A stretch of DNA of 64,000 nucleotides from Hippophae tibetana. Its lineage: Eukaryota > Streptophyta > Magnoliopsida > Rosales > Elaeagnaceae. Location of the stretch: positions 15,529,001 to 15,593,000 of the forward strand of contig CM072803.1 in NCBI GenBank assembly GCA_037013495.1. The letters run 5' to 3'. Each line of letters starts with the position of its first letter. The stretch's first letter is position 1. Positions 44,711-57,296 of this stretch are shown here, in pieces. The translations under genes were made by a program, and so were the position numbers. The notes below the pieces were generated by a model that was not told the DNA's origin, searched no databases, and saw only the letters and a list, made by a program, of their open reading frames with translations.

Positions 44711-46340
44711 GAAATAATTTTTAAATGCCTTTCACGTTGTCAAATCCTTCTACAAAATTATTTTCAACCACCCATTGTCATTCATTCTCTTTTCTAACTT
44801 TATTTTCTTTTTTTAATATAAATTTTGAATTAATTTTATCCTTTAAAAATTTATAATATTCTAGAAATACCTTTTGGGTAATAAAAGAGCACAATTACTT
44901 AAATAATTTAATTTTTTTAATATAAATTTTGAGATAATTTTATCCTTTAATTTTTATAAAGAATAATGATAATTTAAGTAAAATTTAATTTTTAATTAAA
45001 ATTAAAGATATTATTATATTAATTATTTTTAAAAAATAAAATTAATATATTAATCATAAATTAAATATAAAGAGTGATTTATTTACTAGGATATTTTTGT
45101 AAAGTGTAATTCTCATTCTGGATGTTTACTTCATATTTTAAAAATAATATGTTTATTGGTTATTTTGATTTTTACACACCCTTAATGAATATTATTAAAA
45201 GGAATGAATGAATTTATTTCGATTCCTTCTTATTTCACTTTCAATTGGTTTTCATTGAGGTTTAGTGGAGTTACACAATCACTTAAAGTATCAAGTATTT
45301 ATATATGCAAAGTTCCATGAAACCTTAATCACTTTTTTTTTCTTTTCCTATAAAGTTTTTTGTTTTATGCATAATAGAAATCATCTTTTATAATATACGA
45401 GTTAGGTTTATTTTGTTTATATTTATTTTCTTCTCGATAATTATTTTAAACAGAAACACATATTTATATGATTTCTTATATAGATCTTATTCTAGGATAC
45501 TTAAAGAAATAATTTTTAAATACCTTTCACGTTCTCAAATCCCTCTACAAAATTATTTTCAACCACTTATTGTCGTTTATTCTTTTTTACAACTTTATTT
45601 TCTTTTTTAATATAAATTTTGAGATAATTTTATAAAAATTATGATATTCTAGAAATACCATTAAGGTAATAAAAGAGCACAATTATTTAAGTAATTTAAT
45701 TTTTTATATAAATTTTGAGACAATTTTATCTTTTAATTTTTATAGAGGATAATGATGATTTAAGTAACATTTAATTTTTAAATAAAATTAAAGATATTAT
45801 TATACTAATTACTTTTTAAAAATAAAATAATATATTAATCATAAATTAAACATAGTTATTTATTTATGATGTTAGTTTTGTAAAGTGTAATTCTTATTAT
45901 CATTGATTTTCATTCTAGATATTCATTTCATATTTTAAAGATAATATGTTTATTGGTTATTTCAATTTTTATACACTATTAATAAACACTATCAAAAGAA
46001 ATAAATAAATTTATTTCGATTCTTTCTTATTTCAATTTCAATTGATTCTCATTAGAATTTAGTAAACATAATTGTAAAGTTACCCAATGTCCCCCATGGA
46101 AAAAATACTACATAAGAATCAAAGATATACTCAAAGGAGGGCAATGAAACCCTAATCACTTTTTTTATTTTTTCTAAAGTTTTTTTTTGTTTTATGCATA
46201 ATAAAAATCATCTTTTATAATATATGAATCTTAATTCGGTAGGTTTGTTTTGCTTATATTTATTTTATTTTCATTAGTTATTTTAAATAAAAACACATAT
46301 TTGTATTCTTTTTTACATAGATCTTTCTTAGATCTTGCTG
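44711..46340. repeat. Tandem duplication, about 800 bp x 2
   Basis: Copy 1 is about 44711-45504 and copy 2 about 45505-46340, head to tail. Shared blocks in the same order include aataatttttaaat.ccttt, caaaattattttcaaccac, ataaaagagcacaatta, attaatcataaatta, ttttgtaaagtgtaattct, aatatgtttattggttattt and gttttatgcataata. The copies differ by many point changes and small indels. No coding content recognised. Confidence 0.85.
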
Positions 46341-47080
46341 TAGGATAATTTTTCTTAGGGTGACTCATCTCTTAAGCTAACGAGGTTACAACTTTAGGCC
46401 CTCGTTTAGTTAAAGGTCCTAAATTTTTATAACACCTATTTTATTTTATTTTTTAGAAAATAATTTTTTTAACTAAAAGTTCATGAATATATTAATTTAA
46501 AAATATTATTATGTATTTAAATAAATATTATTAAGGTGACAATATTTTCAATACATTTTTTGTGTTTCTTTCAAAATAATGCATGAATTGATTTTTTAAT
46601 TATAAATAATTATATTTTGGTGCTTTTATTATTAGATAAAATAAACGAATATTACTGTTACCTCTATATATTAAATAAAAAAATACTTGTATGATTGATT
46701 TAATCCAACATAATTGATCATCGAATGGTCTACTACTAAGATTCAACCATATTTTATTTCAACTCATAAATTTAAATCATATAAAGTACCATTTGATCTA
46801 AAAAATAATATTAAATATATGTGAAATAACAATTTACATATTATTAACTAATAATAAGAAAGATGAAATTGTTTACTCTTGTTTTTATTATTTAAGAAAA
46901 CTCTTAGATTTTTTAAATAATTAAATCAACTTATTTGAACTCTTTAATAATCTTTATTTGTTTTCTTTATTAATTCAGATTATACAAAACAACGACAAAT
47001 AAACATTGTAAAATTATCTCTGTTAGCGAATTATTTTGCTCTCAAAGGTTAATATATTTATTTAACAACTTAAGATTTAG
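46341..47080. other. AT-rich intergenic sequence
   Basis: No gene or element identified. Confidence 0.5.
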
Positions 47081-47545
47081 TATAGCTAATAGCATCAAAC
47101 TATTGGCGTAAAACAAAAATAGGAATGCAACCCTTAACAAAACTATAAGATGTCCAATTAGCTACAAAATGAGCAATATGATTTATGCATTTTGGATAAG
47201 CAATATTATTTAAGTCTTTAGGTATCCGAAATGCATAAATCATATTGAACTTGCTCAGAAGGGTCTTACTTGAGCAATTGAATTATGTGCCTTTTAAGAA
47301 ATAACAAAAATAGCATACAGTAGAGTATGTATGATGTTTTTGTTGTCTACTTTCGTATAAACAATTTTAAAATTGTTTTCAATTACCAATTGTAAGGAAA
47401 ATAATAACCCACTAGCTTTAACTTTTTCAACTAAATTTTGAAAATGTGATTTGGTCCAACAACCTTTAACTTTTTCTTCAAGAGGTTTATTCCTAAATGT
47501 AGGAGGAGAATGTGAAAACTCTATATTAGTGCAAGAATTCATTGA
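47080..47545 (-). pseudogene. RNase H-like (RVT_3) domain fragment, decayed
   Basis: On the minus strand KGCWTKSHFQNLVEKVKASG with LLFSLQLVIENNFKIVYTKVDNKN resembles the middle of the plant RNase H-like domain (A-E-A-x-A-L...S/D position), and further on HIAHFVANWTSYSFVKG resembles its end (normally N-x-V/A-A-H-x-L-A). Frames change between pieces. Such domains occur in LINE-type retroelements and in dispersed plant gene fragments. No flanking RT was seen. Confidence 0.4.
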
Positions 47546-47643
47546 GTTACTAAAATTAGACTTGAGAACACTTCAAAACTCAATAAATCACGATTATATC
47601 TTTGAAATTAATAAATTGAGGTTTGAAATAGTTGAATTGAAAA

Positions 47644-47930
47644 TACTACAATGAAGAGCTTTTAAGTCGGTTAATAACCGACTTAAAAGGGATTTTAAGT
47701 CAATTTGGTGAACCAACTTAAATCGAGATGAGTTTAATTTTAAAGTTGGTTCACCAGTATGACTTAAAATTTGAAGTTAGTTCTACATGTCAATCGACTT
47801 AAAATTTTAAGTCGGTCCTACGTGTCAATCGATTTTAAATTTTAAGATGATCCTAAGTGTCAATTGGCTTAAAATTTAAAATCAATTTTACTAGTGAACC
47901 GACTTAAAAATGGTATAACTCCTAAATATA
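47644..47930. repeat. Left terminal and subterminal repeats of the CACTA element
   Basis: Terminal repeat followed by a hairpin-like taagtcggttaataaccgactta and several further copies of aagtcgg/ccgactt words in both orientations, the usual binding array of CACTA transposases. Confidence 0.8.
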
Positions 47931-50565
47931 TTTTGGTTATTTTCTACTAGATTCCCTACATGTTTTAAATAACCTAATCGCAAAAAAAAAAGAGTATATT
48001 TAAAAGAGTTTTTAAAACTTTTTTATTCATTTAAAAACTAGATATTAAGTAATTACTTAAGAACTAATCTTATAACAAAAATAACTTATATATAGTGCGC
48101 ACACACATATATATAAATTTAACTTAATTACAATATCATTAAATATTATAAGTAAATATACATGTGCATGGTATATTATGTATAAAATTATATATATTCA
48201 TTCTTATATGTAATTTTACAAGATAAGCACAATAATAAGATACATATGTTATTCAATATTATCAAAATCTTCTTTTGATTCTTCTAGTGACTTATAATTT
48301 GAAGCATGTGTTCCACTCATTCCTTTCATAAATCTTCAAAACTTTGCCTATCATAGCCCATTTTACTCTAACTAAAGAACTACATATATTTAAATTCAAA
48401 ATAACAATTTAATATTATGAATTCATAAAAAATAGCTTATATATGATAAAAGATCAGTATATTAGTTATTTAACAAATATACATGTAGTATTATCCATGT
48501 TCTCATGGTCTCAAATAAAGAGGCTTAAAAAACTGAGTATGAAACAAGTGATTACATCAAACGGCACCTCACAAGTATTATGATTTCAAAAACGCAAATG
48601 AACAAAACTTATTTCATAATTAATTTTATAAATTCATTAAAAACAACTTATATGTTAAAATAGTATATTAGTAAAAGAGATTAACACATCTTTAATTGAC
48701 ATATTGATATTTGAGATGATCTCACTCATAAATTTCATAACAAAGTAACCACACATAACTCCATCATTTTGTTGTGAAACCTAAAAAAAAGTGTACATGA
48801 TTTTTCAATCTGAACATCTTTATTCAATCGTATAATTCCTTAAATTAATAAAAATTATTCTTAATATTCGCTTGTACATACTATAACTTATCACATGTTT
48901 ATGTGATTTTTTAAGGACAATTCTCTTACTCTTATTCCATAACTCTCATGCCCTATCAAAGTAGAAAATAATTAGTTTTTTATTTAATATTACAAAGAAT
49001 AATAGAAGAAAAATAACTAGTTATAACTCTTACATTGCAACAACTATTTTTGTGTCTTTATTCAATTCTATGGAAACCGAATCACAATACCATATATGAT
49101 TATCATATAGATCAAAGATTACTAGCATCCAATGATCTTAACCAGTTTGTTCAAACTTTAGTGGTGAAAAGATTATCAACTTTTGATTTCTTCAAAGTGT
49201 TAATGTCTTATCAGATAATTGTTTCGCTCTTATGCTAACATCATGTTCTTGATATTGATTCACATATGATGAATCATAAAACATCGCTAAATATAACGGG
49301 TGATTAGTTTCAAGTCAATAATAACAATCTCTATATAATATATATATATAATTAGATAATATAAATATAATTATATGCTCTACATAAATGAAAGTTATTT
49401 ATTAATTGAGGACTCATTTTATCCACGCTTGAATTATACTTAAGTCGATCATTTGAAATTCAAATAATTACAATATGCACTCGATAGATATATAAGATTA
49501 TCCAATGTCTATTCCAGATATTTCTTTAGGAAGTGGCACAGTCTATACATCATTCATACTATTTTTTCTAGCAATAATAGTCATCAAAGAATCAAGATTT
49601 TTACTAAAGTTTATAGCATACTCATAATTATACTTCTTTCATGGCTTCTTCTTGAATGACTTAGTGCGTGATGATTATTCACTAGATATAGATCTACCAC
49701 GAGATACTTCCTTTTCATATCTTAAATTTGTAGCACTTATCAATTTTGGTATAATAGAATGAACAAGAAGTATTATATTAGTAACAATAAAAGAATATAA
49801 TAAAATACAAGTAGAATTTTTTTTATCTTAAATAAAAATAAATAGTACCATATCAAAATTTAGCACAACTTGATATGACGATCAAGTCATATATTGTCCA
49901 ACAACTTCTTGGACTATGGTAGCATCATAGGGCACTAGTAGTGGACAACGATGAAATAATGATTGATTAATTACTATTCACCAATAATTTGACAAATATT
50001 GATTGTGACTCTTTTTATCATTGCTAAAGTGTTTTACCATTTCAATAGCAACATAGTCCGTAAATGATGGATCTTTCAACAGACATTTCATATTCTATGA
50101 AACATTTAAGCATTATATACAATAAATAAAATATATAATGAAAAATGAAAATAATATACCATTTACATAAGCTTTAAATCTTATCATGAATGATTCATCA
50201 AATGAAGGAAGACTCACATGTGGGTTAGCTATTGGAAGAATATTCTCATCAAAATATTCTTGTGATTAATGGTAAGAATGCACAGTTAGCATTGGAGACA
50301 TTGAACTACCATGTGATTGCATGGGCATTTCTGGCATATATGTGGGTCCAATAGGATGACTATCCCATAGAAGACATAGGTTGGCCATGATATTTCACAG
50401 GTAGCATGCTTGCCATAGATGGTGGCATGCCTAGTAATGGATAAGGGCATGCCTAGTGATTTATAACTGTGATGCCCCCATGTTGGTAACTTTGAAATTT
50501 CTTTATACTTGCAAACTCACTTAATATAGTAACCTTAATGGAGTTCAACTCTTCTTCAATTTTAT
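47931..50565. other. Non-coding interior of the CACTA element
   Basis: AT-rich with many short open frames, none recognised. On the minus strand this is downstream of the second transposon gene; parts may be its decayed 3' exons. Confidence 0.45.
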
Positions 50566-51300
50566 TTAACTTATCCTTACTGACCATCTCAAGCCTTTGT
50601 TTTGAAAAATTGAAAAACTACATGTAATCATCGTATTGGCAATTCCTTCTCTAACCCGACCAGGATGATTAGGTCCAAATGCATAATATATGACATCTTT
50701 TCTTGGTTGCTCAATTAGTTCATCCCTATTTATTTGTTCTTGAACCGTTCTATACAAATAGTAAAATAATAAAGAATATCATACATTATTACATGAATAT
50801 GCAAAAATCATAACAATGACTTTGTATCAAGTTAAATTACTAACCAACTTATTAAGTTGTTCTTCTCCTAGTTTATGTATTGGTTTTGACTTCTTTATTT
50901 TTGTTGTCGTTAATTTTATATATAATTCAGCTCACGTAATCGGTCTATCTAATTCAAATTCCTATGTATATAAATTAAATAAATTTATTAACTTAAGTTT
51001 CTAGAAAAATAAATATAAAAATAGTTATAAATTAACAACTTAATATTACCATTTGTTTTGTTAAACTTCAGGATTTGATGACCTCCCAATACGATTAGGA
51101 AAAATATTTTGTATTTGTATATTTTGGTGTTCTTCCCTAATGATTTAAAATTTATCTGTACGTTTATAATCTATGAACTTTTTCCATATTTGGGGTTCTA
51201 TCCATGGGTGATCTTTAAGGATTTTATAAATTTATTTTTCGTTAAGTATTCAAAGTATGGAAACACATAATTTCTAACCAATTTAGAAGTTTTTTATTCC
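50566..51300 (-). pseudogene. Plant transposase (Ptta/En/Spm-type) remnant
   Basis: The clearest piece translates as YAFGPNHPGRVREGIANTM, very close to the conserved FGP(E)HPGRVRG block of these proteins, preceded by VQEQINRDELIEQPRKDV. Upstream on the minus strand IRHGRNK fits the same family. Several stops interrupt the frame. Confidence 0.72.
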
Positions 51301-51842
51301 TTCCATGCCTAATTTGCAATTTTGAAACACTTATTAACCCAATTATCGGAGATTTTAAAATGATTATGTATAAAACACATTTTAGAGGAGATATAATATA
51401 TAATTAATTATAAAAAAACGACTTACCTAAATAGTTTTCCATATCTTGTACTTTTCACATTCTTCAACTTTACTCCAATCATTTATATTATTGGTATACT
51501 TGACTTCATAAGTCTACCAATAGAAGATTTCAAATATTGGCCATTTTCTTCAAATGAATTACCAGTTATATTGAATTCAACATATACTCTATCATCTGGA
51601 TTAAGTGGAGCATCAAGTATATTAGCCTAACCTTTTCTTTTAAAATGCCTGAATAGATCATTTGGATCGATAATCTATGGCACCCTATGATTCATGAAAT
51701 ATTTGAAAATAATGATGAAATAAAAATTAATTCACAATTTTAACTCCAAATGTATAAACAAGAGTTACTAGAATAATATAGAACATACATTATGTTTAAT
51801 TTGATTGTCAATTGTATATATATATATTCCTTCACAATCATT

Positions 51843-52052
51843 TCAAATCCATGATGAAAAATCATTGTCATCAACTAGATCATTACATACATTAGGTAAC
51901 TTGTTTGAGAAATGACTAATATTTGATAACGTATCAAACATGTCATTATCTTCTAAAGCATTACAATGATATAACTCTTTTTGTGGAGGCGTTAACACAA
52001 CATAATATCTTGTTTCAATTTGATCGCTCACGTAAAATACTTGTTTTTGCAT
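51843..52052 (-). pseudogene. DUF4216 remnant (CACTA-associated)
   Basis: KQVFYVSDQIETRYYVVLTP followed by an acidic stretch matches the DUF4216 segment (VFYV.D......W.VVL) that follows DUF4218 in plant CACTA proteins. Short and isolated by stops. Confidence 0.7.
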
Positions 52053-52619
52053 GAAGTGCTAACATGAAAGGATTATCAGTATGACCTATCTTGGATAAAT
52101 TTACAAGGATAAATCCAAAATCATCTATTTTCTATCCAAAATTTATAATGTCTTCGACCTAATCACAAAAGAATATTGTTTCATAGAAGACCTCATAATC
52201 GAGTTTCCAAATTTCTTGAATTATACCATAATACGTTCTATCATAAAGTACAAGATTACTATATTTCGAACTAGCAAATTGCCAAGTTTGTATAACTATC
52301 TTCACCCCACTGATTTACCTAGACACTTTCCCTTACTTGTGTTGTAAACCTAGAACCATTAATTGTGAAACTAGAATACGATTTAACATCAAATTTTGGA
52401 CCATATGTAAGCCATTCCAAAGTTTCTGTTATTTTATGATTAGGTTTATTGAGTTCAACTCGAATCTATGCATACAAATACATGAAGTGTGTTTAAAACA
52501 AAGTTGTAAAACATTATATAGAATGCAATCTTATGAATTATTATATGTGATACTTATATGATTGCGAAACCAATTAATAAGTTCTCGTTTATGCTTATCA
52601 TATAACCATTTTTCTCTTC

Positions 52620-53298
52620 TTCTTTTTTATAACGAGGATGAGTCTTTAGTAAGTTCAAATGCATTATGTGATATTATGAAAGATATATCAATTACATGTC
52701 ATTAATAGTTAAATAGGTAATAATTTTATTTTATATGAAAAGGGTTAACTTGATATACATTATCATTACTTACTCTATATATGGTTATGCCTTATTGTTA
52801 TTTACTAAAATGATTCGGTATGCTTTTCTCCCACTGAGTGCGATCAATGAATAATTTTTTACTTCCAATAAGCATAGGGTTACCTACTTGAATTATGTCA
52901 CATTCTAAGAACAACTTGTGTGTAAAATTCTCAATTTCGGTTCAACCACTAAAGTATTCAGAATAAAACTCAATAGCCTCTTCAGCAATGTAACATTCCA
53001 CTATGCATCCTTCAGGATGATTTCTGTTATTTACATATCCTTTAAGAACTTACATGTATCTTTCAAATGGATACATCCACCTTAAGTAAGTAGGACCACA
53101 CAATTGAATCATTATATAAAAAAAAGATGGAGGAAAATATTTCTCAAGTAGACATAAATTCTTCATATCATCTTTTTGTAAAGAGTTTAACTCGCTAATT
53201 GATATAGATTTCTTGCATATTGTATTGAAGAATGAACAAAGATGAATTATTGATAACCAAACATGTTTTGTAATAATTGACCTAATAGTAACTGACAA
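52620..53298 (-). pseudogene. DUF4218 remnant (CACTA-associated)
   Basis: TKHVWLSIIHLCSFFNTICK, LEKYFPPSFFYIMIQL and GPTYLRWMYPFERYM are diagnostic for DUF4218, followed by PEGCIVECYIAEEAIEF in the next frame. Part of the block between FPPSFF and GPTYLRW is missing, so the domain is internally deleted. Confidence 0.82.
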
Positions 53299-53399
53299 TA
53301 ATTATTGTATTAAGATATGACAGTCATATGATTTTAATCCATAAAGTTTCTTATCGGTCAATCCAATTGGAAATAATTTTTAAGGTTCTTATCAGTAAT

Positions 53400-54990
53400 A
53401 GACACCCGCCAAAAAAACACATCCTTATCTTTTCTTGACATTGTATATGATTTTAGTGGCAAATATATTCAATTATGATCATTTTCCACCCTTGGTGTCA
53501 ATTCAAGTTGTATGCCCAATTTCTTTAAAATCAATCTTGCTTTAATCCCATCCTTTATTTTACATGTATATTAAGTAATGTACCAATCAAGATCTTACAT
53601 ACATTTTTTCTCAATGTGCATGACATCTAAGATGTGACGAATGTGTAGGTCTTTCTAGTAAGGTAATTTCCAAAATATTGATTTTTTTTATTCCCAACAA
53701 TCATATTCTACTGATTGAGTAACATTTTCATTTTCACCCCTTTTAGTAATTGACCTCTTTCATTTTCCTCTATGAGTGAGTATTATTTTTTTAATCTTTT
53801 CATATCGTTTGAATATCATACCATTCAATAACCTTAATATCTCAAGCCCTCACAAAGGTCTTGGTGTATAATCATGATCTTCTTCACCATCTAAGGGTTT
53901 CTTTTGGGATCTAAACTTGTGTCCAGATGGTAAAAATCTTCTATGTCTTCTATAAGACATATTTCATCCATGAACAAGATAAATTGTAGAAACATCATCG
54001 TTACAAAAGGGCATCCTATATAACCTTTTGTTTTATGTCCTGATAAGTTTCCATAGGTGGGAAAATCATTAATTGTCCATAAGATGACCCTCCCCCCAAG
54101 TTAAACTATTATTTTTTATGTGTGTTATAAACATTTACACCATCATTGCACAATGTCTTAAGTCATCTATCAAAGGTTGCAAATACACATAAATATCAAT
54201 TCTGGGTTGTTTGAGTCCTAAGATCAATAATGTTAGCATCATGAATTTTCTTTTCATACACAACTATGAAGGAAGGTTGTATGTAACCTTAATAACATGC
54301 CAAAAACTATATCTGCTACTAAGGAAACTGTATGGATTAATTCCATCGACAACAATGGCAAGACAAAGATTGTGTAGATTAGATGTAAATTGATAGAGTA
54401 AATTATATATTACTTTTCAATTTGGAGAATCGGAAGGATGACATAGCATCCCATCATCAGATCGATTCTCTAAATGCCAAGTCAACATATTTGATGTCTC
54501 TATACTTTTGAACAACCTTTGAAAGTGAGGAATCATAGGAAAGTACTAAAGAACCTTTGCGGGCACGTATTTCTTAAGTGTTGTCTCATTTGGAGTATGC
54601 TTCCATCTCAATTCTTTACACATCTGAAAATTATCTAATGTCTCATATACTTTTCTATAAAAAATACAATCATTTGGACAAGCATAAATCTTATGATATT
54701 TCATGCCCAATCAACTAAGAGATTTCTTCACTTCATACATTGAAGATGGAAACTCATTACCCTCAAGAAACATATTTATTAGTACATTTATTAATTATGT
54801 GAATCCCTTGTCAGGAAAACCATTTTTTGCCTTCACATTGTACAAATGAATCAATCTCGACATTTTAGTATATTTCTTGTATTCTAGATACAACGAATTT
54901 TTGGTATCTTTTAAACGTTTTTTAAAGGTTTTTTCTATACATTATGTCTAGAGTGTCTATTCTCATAAGATGTATATAATCCACTTACAT
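53400..54990 (-). pseudogene. Transposase tnp2 (CACTA) remnant
   Basis: Minus-strand translation gives, in changing frames, KYHKIYACPNDCIFYRK, then RHRRFLPSGHKFR and a HILDVMHIEKK string, all signature blocks of the TNP2/TNPD transposase. Stops and shifts are frequent. The N-terminal end would lie past the lone LTR that begins at 55020. Confidence 0.82.
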
Positions 54991-55019
54991 CCTTATATCT
55001 CTTCTCTATGAGTATCATC

Positions 55020-56490
55020 AATATTTTTTCTATGAAATTATAGTCATCAGAGCACTTTTTTTACTTAATATTTGCTCATTCTAATCAATAAGTAGTATTT
55101 TTAGAGTTAAAAAATATTAAAATATGAACTTTTCATAGAAAAGGAGTGAAAATATAATTTTTAGAATTTTTATGTATTTTTAAATTAGGAAATCAGAAGC
55201 TACCACGTGGATGACACACAAACCATAAAAATACCATGCTAGTAGATATTCCCAATTGTAGATCGTCGCATGTGTAGTGTGATGTAGTGTTACGCCACAT
55301 GTCAGCATGACGTTCAATCCGAGTTCAATGCTTGTCAACGCCCTCACCACGTGTCATCACCTGATTCGTCCAACCATTCCACCTTATACGCCATGCCATT
55401 TGTTACCGTGAATCATGTTTTATCGTGTGTTGCTAACTCAACAAGCATTTATCTAGACTAGGCTTCCCCGTCATACGTCGCACTCTGATTCACCCACTAA
55501 ATTTTGCATCCCATATGTCACGTTTTTATTTTCCAACATTGTTATTTTTTCTCTTTTCATCTCAACCCTTGATCTGAAGATAATTTGACGATCTAGATTC
55601 CACTTGAACTATATCTAACCCCCTAATTACCCCATAAACCCTAAAAAGTCATAATTAACATATTTTTTTTTATCAATTTTTAGAGCTAAGAAGAGAAAAA
55701 AAAATAGAAAAATTCAAGAGGATATACAATTTTGGTGGAGATTCAAGAAGAGATTGGTATTACAATTCAAGAGATTAATTGTATTTCTTCTTCTACCTTT
55801 TTCTTTATCAATTTTTATGTCTTTCTTTATGAAAAATATGAACTTTATGAACAAAATTATGTTTAGTTAATTTATTAATCTAGCATTTATCTTATAATTT
55901 TAATTTTATTATATCATTTGATTTGATTTTTATGCTATTAATTATTTGACCAATAATTGATCTATAGAGACACTTAAATAGATTTGAGAGAATTATTTAA
56001 TTGTTTGTCTTGATTTAATAATATGCATAGTTTATAGATAGAGATGTATGATTCTTATGTATGTGATCCATATTTAATGAATTTAATTAGTAGTATGTAA
56101 TTTAATTGACATTAGAGTGTGATTAGATTAAATATTATATGGTGTGTAGTTTACTTGAGAAATGAATACATGTTATATTAGATTCAATTAATCGTGTATT
56201 TGATTGATAATCATATTAGGAGATTTTAGTGATTCAAATGTTTAAAAATTTGAGGGATTGTATATTCTTAAATATTTTCTCATATATCTTCTTAGCTCTC
56301 AAATCTTATTTAATTAATTATTGTTATTTACTTTTAGTTCTTTTAATTTTTCTTTATTAAAATATAAAAACACAAAAAAATGATTTTTATTTTTTAGTTT
56401 ATAAATTAGTTTCTAATAACATAATCTCCGTATGAACGATCTTTTCTTATCATTATATTACTTGTTGCGATACATATATTTGCGTATTCA
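55020..56490 (+). repeat. Lone Ty3/gypsy LTR (copy A) inside the CACTA element
   Basis: About 1.47 kb; matches the reverse complement of 59662-61147 over its length (for example ctatgaaa at the start, taccacgtg, caaaattatgtttag/tagctagacataattttg, aatgaatttaattag). The end atttgcgtattca has the form of Athila/Tat-type LTR ends. No second LTR or internal region sits next to it, so it is probably a solo LTR. I could not see a target duplication. Confidence 0.75.
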
Positions 56491-57042
56491 TTGAACACAA
56501 TTTGTGTCCAATCATTTAACTTCACCAAAATCATGAAATTTTTTATTTTAACATTTAACACATGGGCATCGAATTATAATGATTTCATTATTACTATTTC
56601 TAAGAACGAATTCCAAGAAAATATCAACTCTAGAAATATAGGACTGCTCAATATACACTTTAATATCAAAGATTTGTCTATTTTCTATAATGACATTAAA
56701 CATATTAAATATATATCCAATAAAATATAAATGTATTACTCATCATTATATTTTAGAATTTATTATATATAAAGTTTATAATTAAATTATTAGAATATCA
56801 ATCAAAACATCATATAAAAATAAATACATAAAATTCAAACAATTAATAAATTCATTATAACATTAATTAACAATATATAATATTATTTAATACATATAAT
56901 AATAAGTTAAAAAAATTAAATTCAAAATAAATTAATATATATAAAACATGAAATATATAAATTTAAATATATATATATATATACATAAAATTAATTAAAA
57001 TAAATAAATTATCTTCTTTTAATCTTGAATAAAAATAAACAA

Positions 57043-57087
<45 letters not shown>

Positions 57088-57296
57088 TCGATTGTACACG
57101 TTAAACAGTGCTAGATTTTGTATTTTTTTTAATATTTATTAATTTTAGGTTTATTTGAAATTTTTTTTTTACTTGAGCTAACTTAATATTTTAAGTCGAT
57201 TTATAAACATATCGATCTATAATGAATAATAAGTCGATTTTTTCTTAAAACCAACTTTAAGTCCCGACTTAAATACTCTTTATTATAATAGTGAAA
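56491..57296. other. Right end of the CACTA element
   Basis: AT-rich, with an (AT)n microsatellite at about 57044-57082, then subterminal taagtcga/ccgactta motifs and the terminal repeat ending at 57293. A short open frame at 56491-56730 is not recognised. Confidence 0.6.

Larger units (their letters stand above)
47644..57293 (-). mobile_element. En/Spm (CACTA) DNA transposon, degraded
   Basis: Left end tactacaatgaagagc and right end (inverted) cactattataataaagag are CACTA-type terminal repeats, the left one with C to T in the first base. Both ends carry subterminal taagtcgg/ccgactta motifs, many at 47660-47930 and 57190-57270. 3-bp flanks are aaa on both sides, consistent with the 3-bp duplication of this superfamily though uninformative. 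Inside, on the minus strand, are remnants of the typical transposase genes in order: tnp2, DUF4218, DUF4216 and a Ptta/En/Spm-type gene. All are riddled with stops. A lone gypsy LTR sits inside at 55020-56490. Confidence 0.85.

Noticed and set aside
57044..57082. (AT)n tract as a functional element
   Set aside because: Simple microsatellite in AT-rich DNA.
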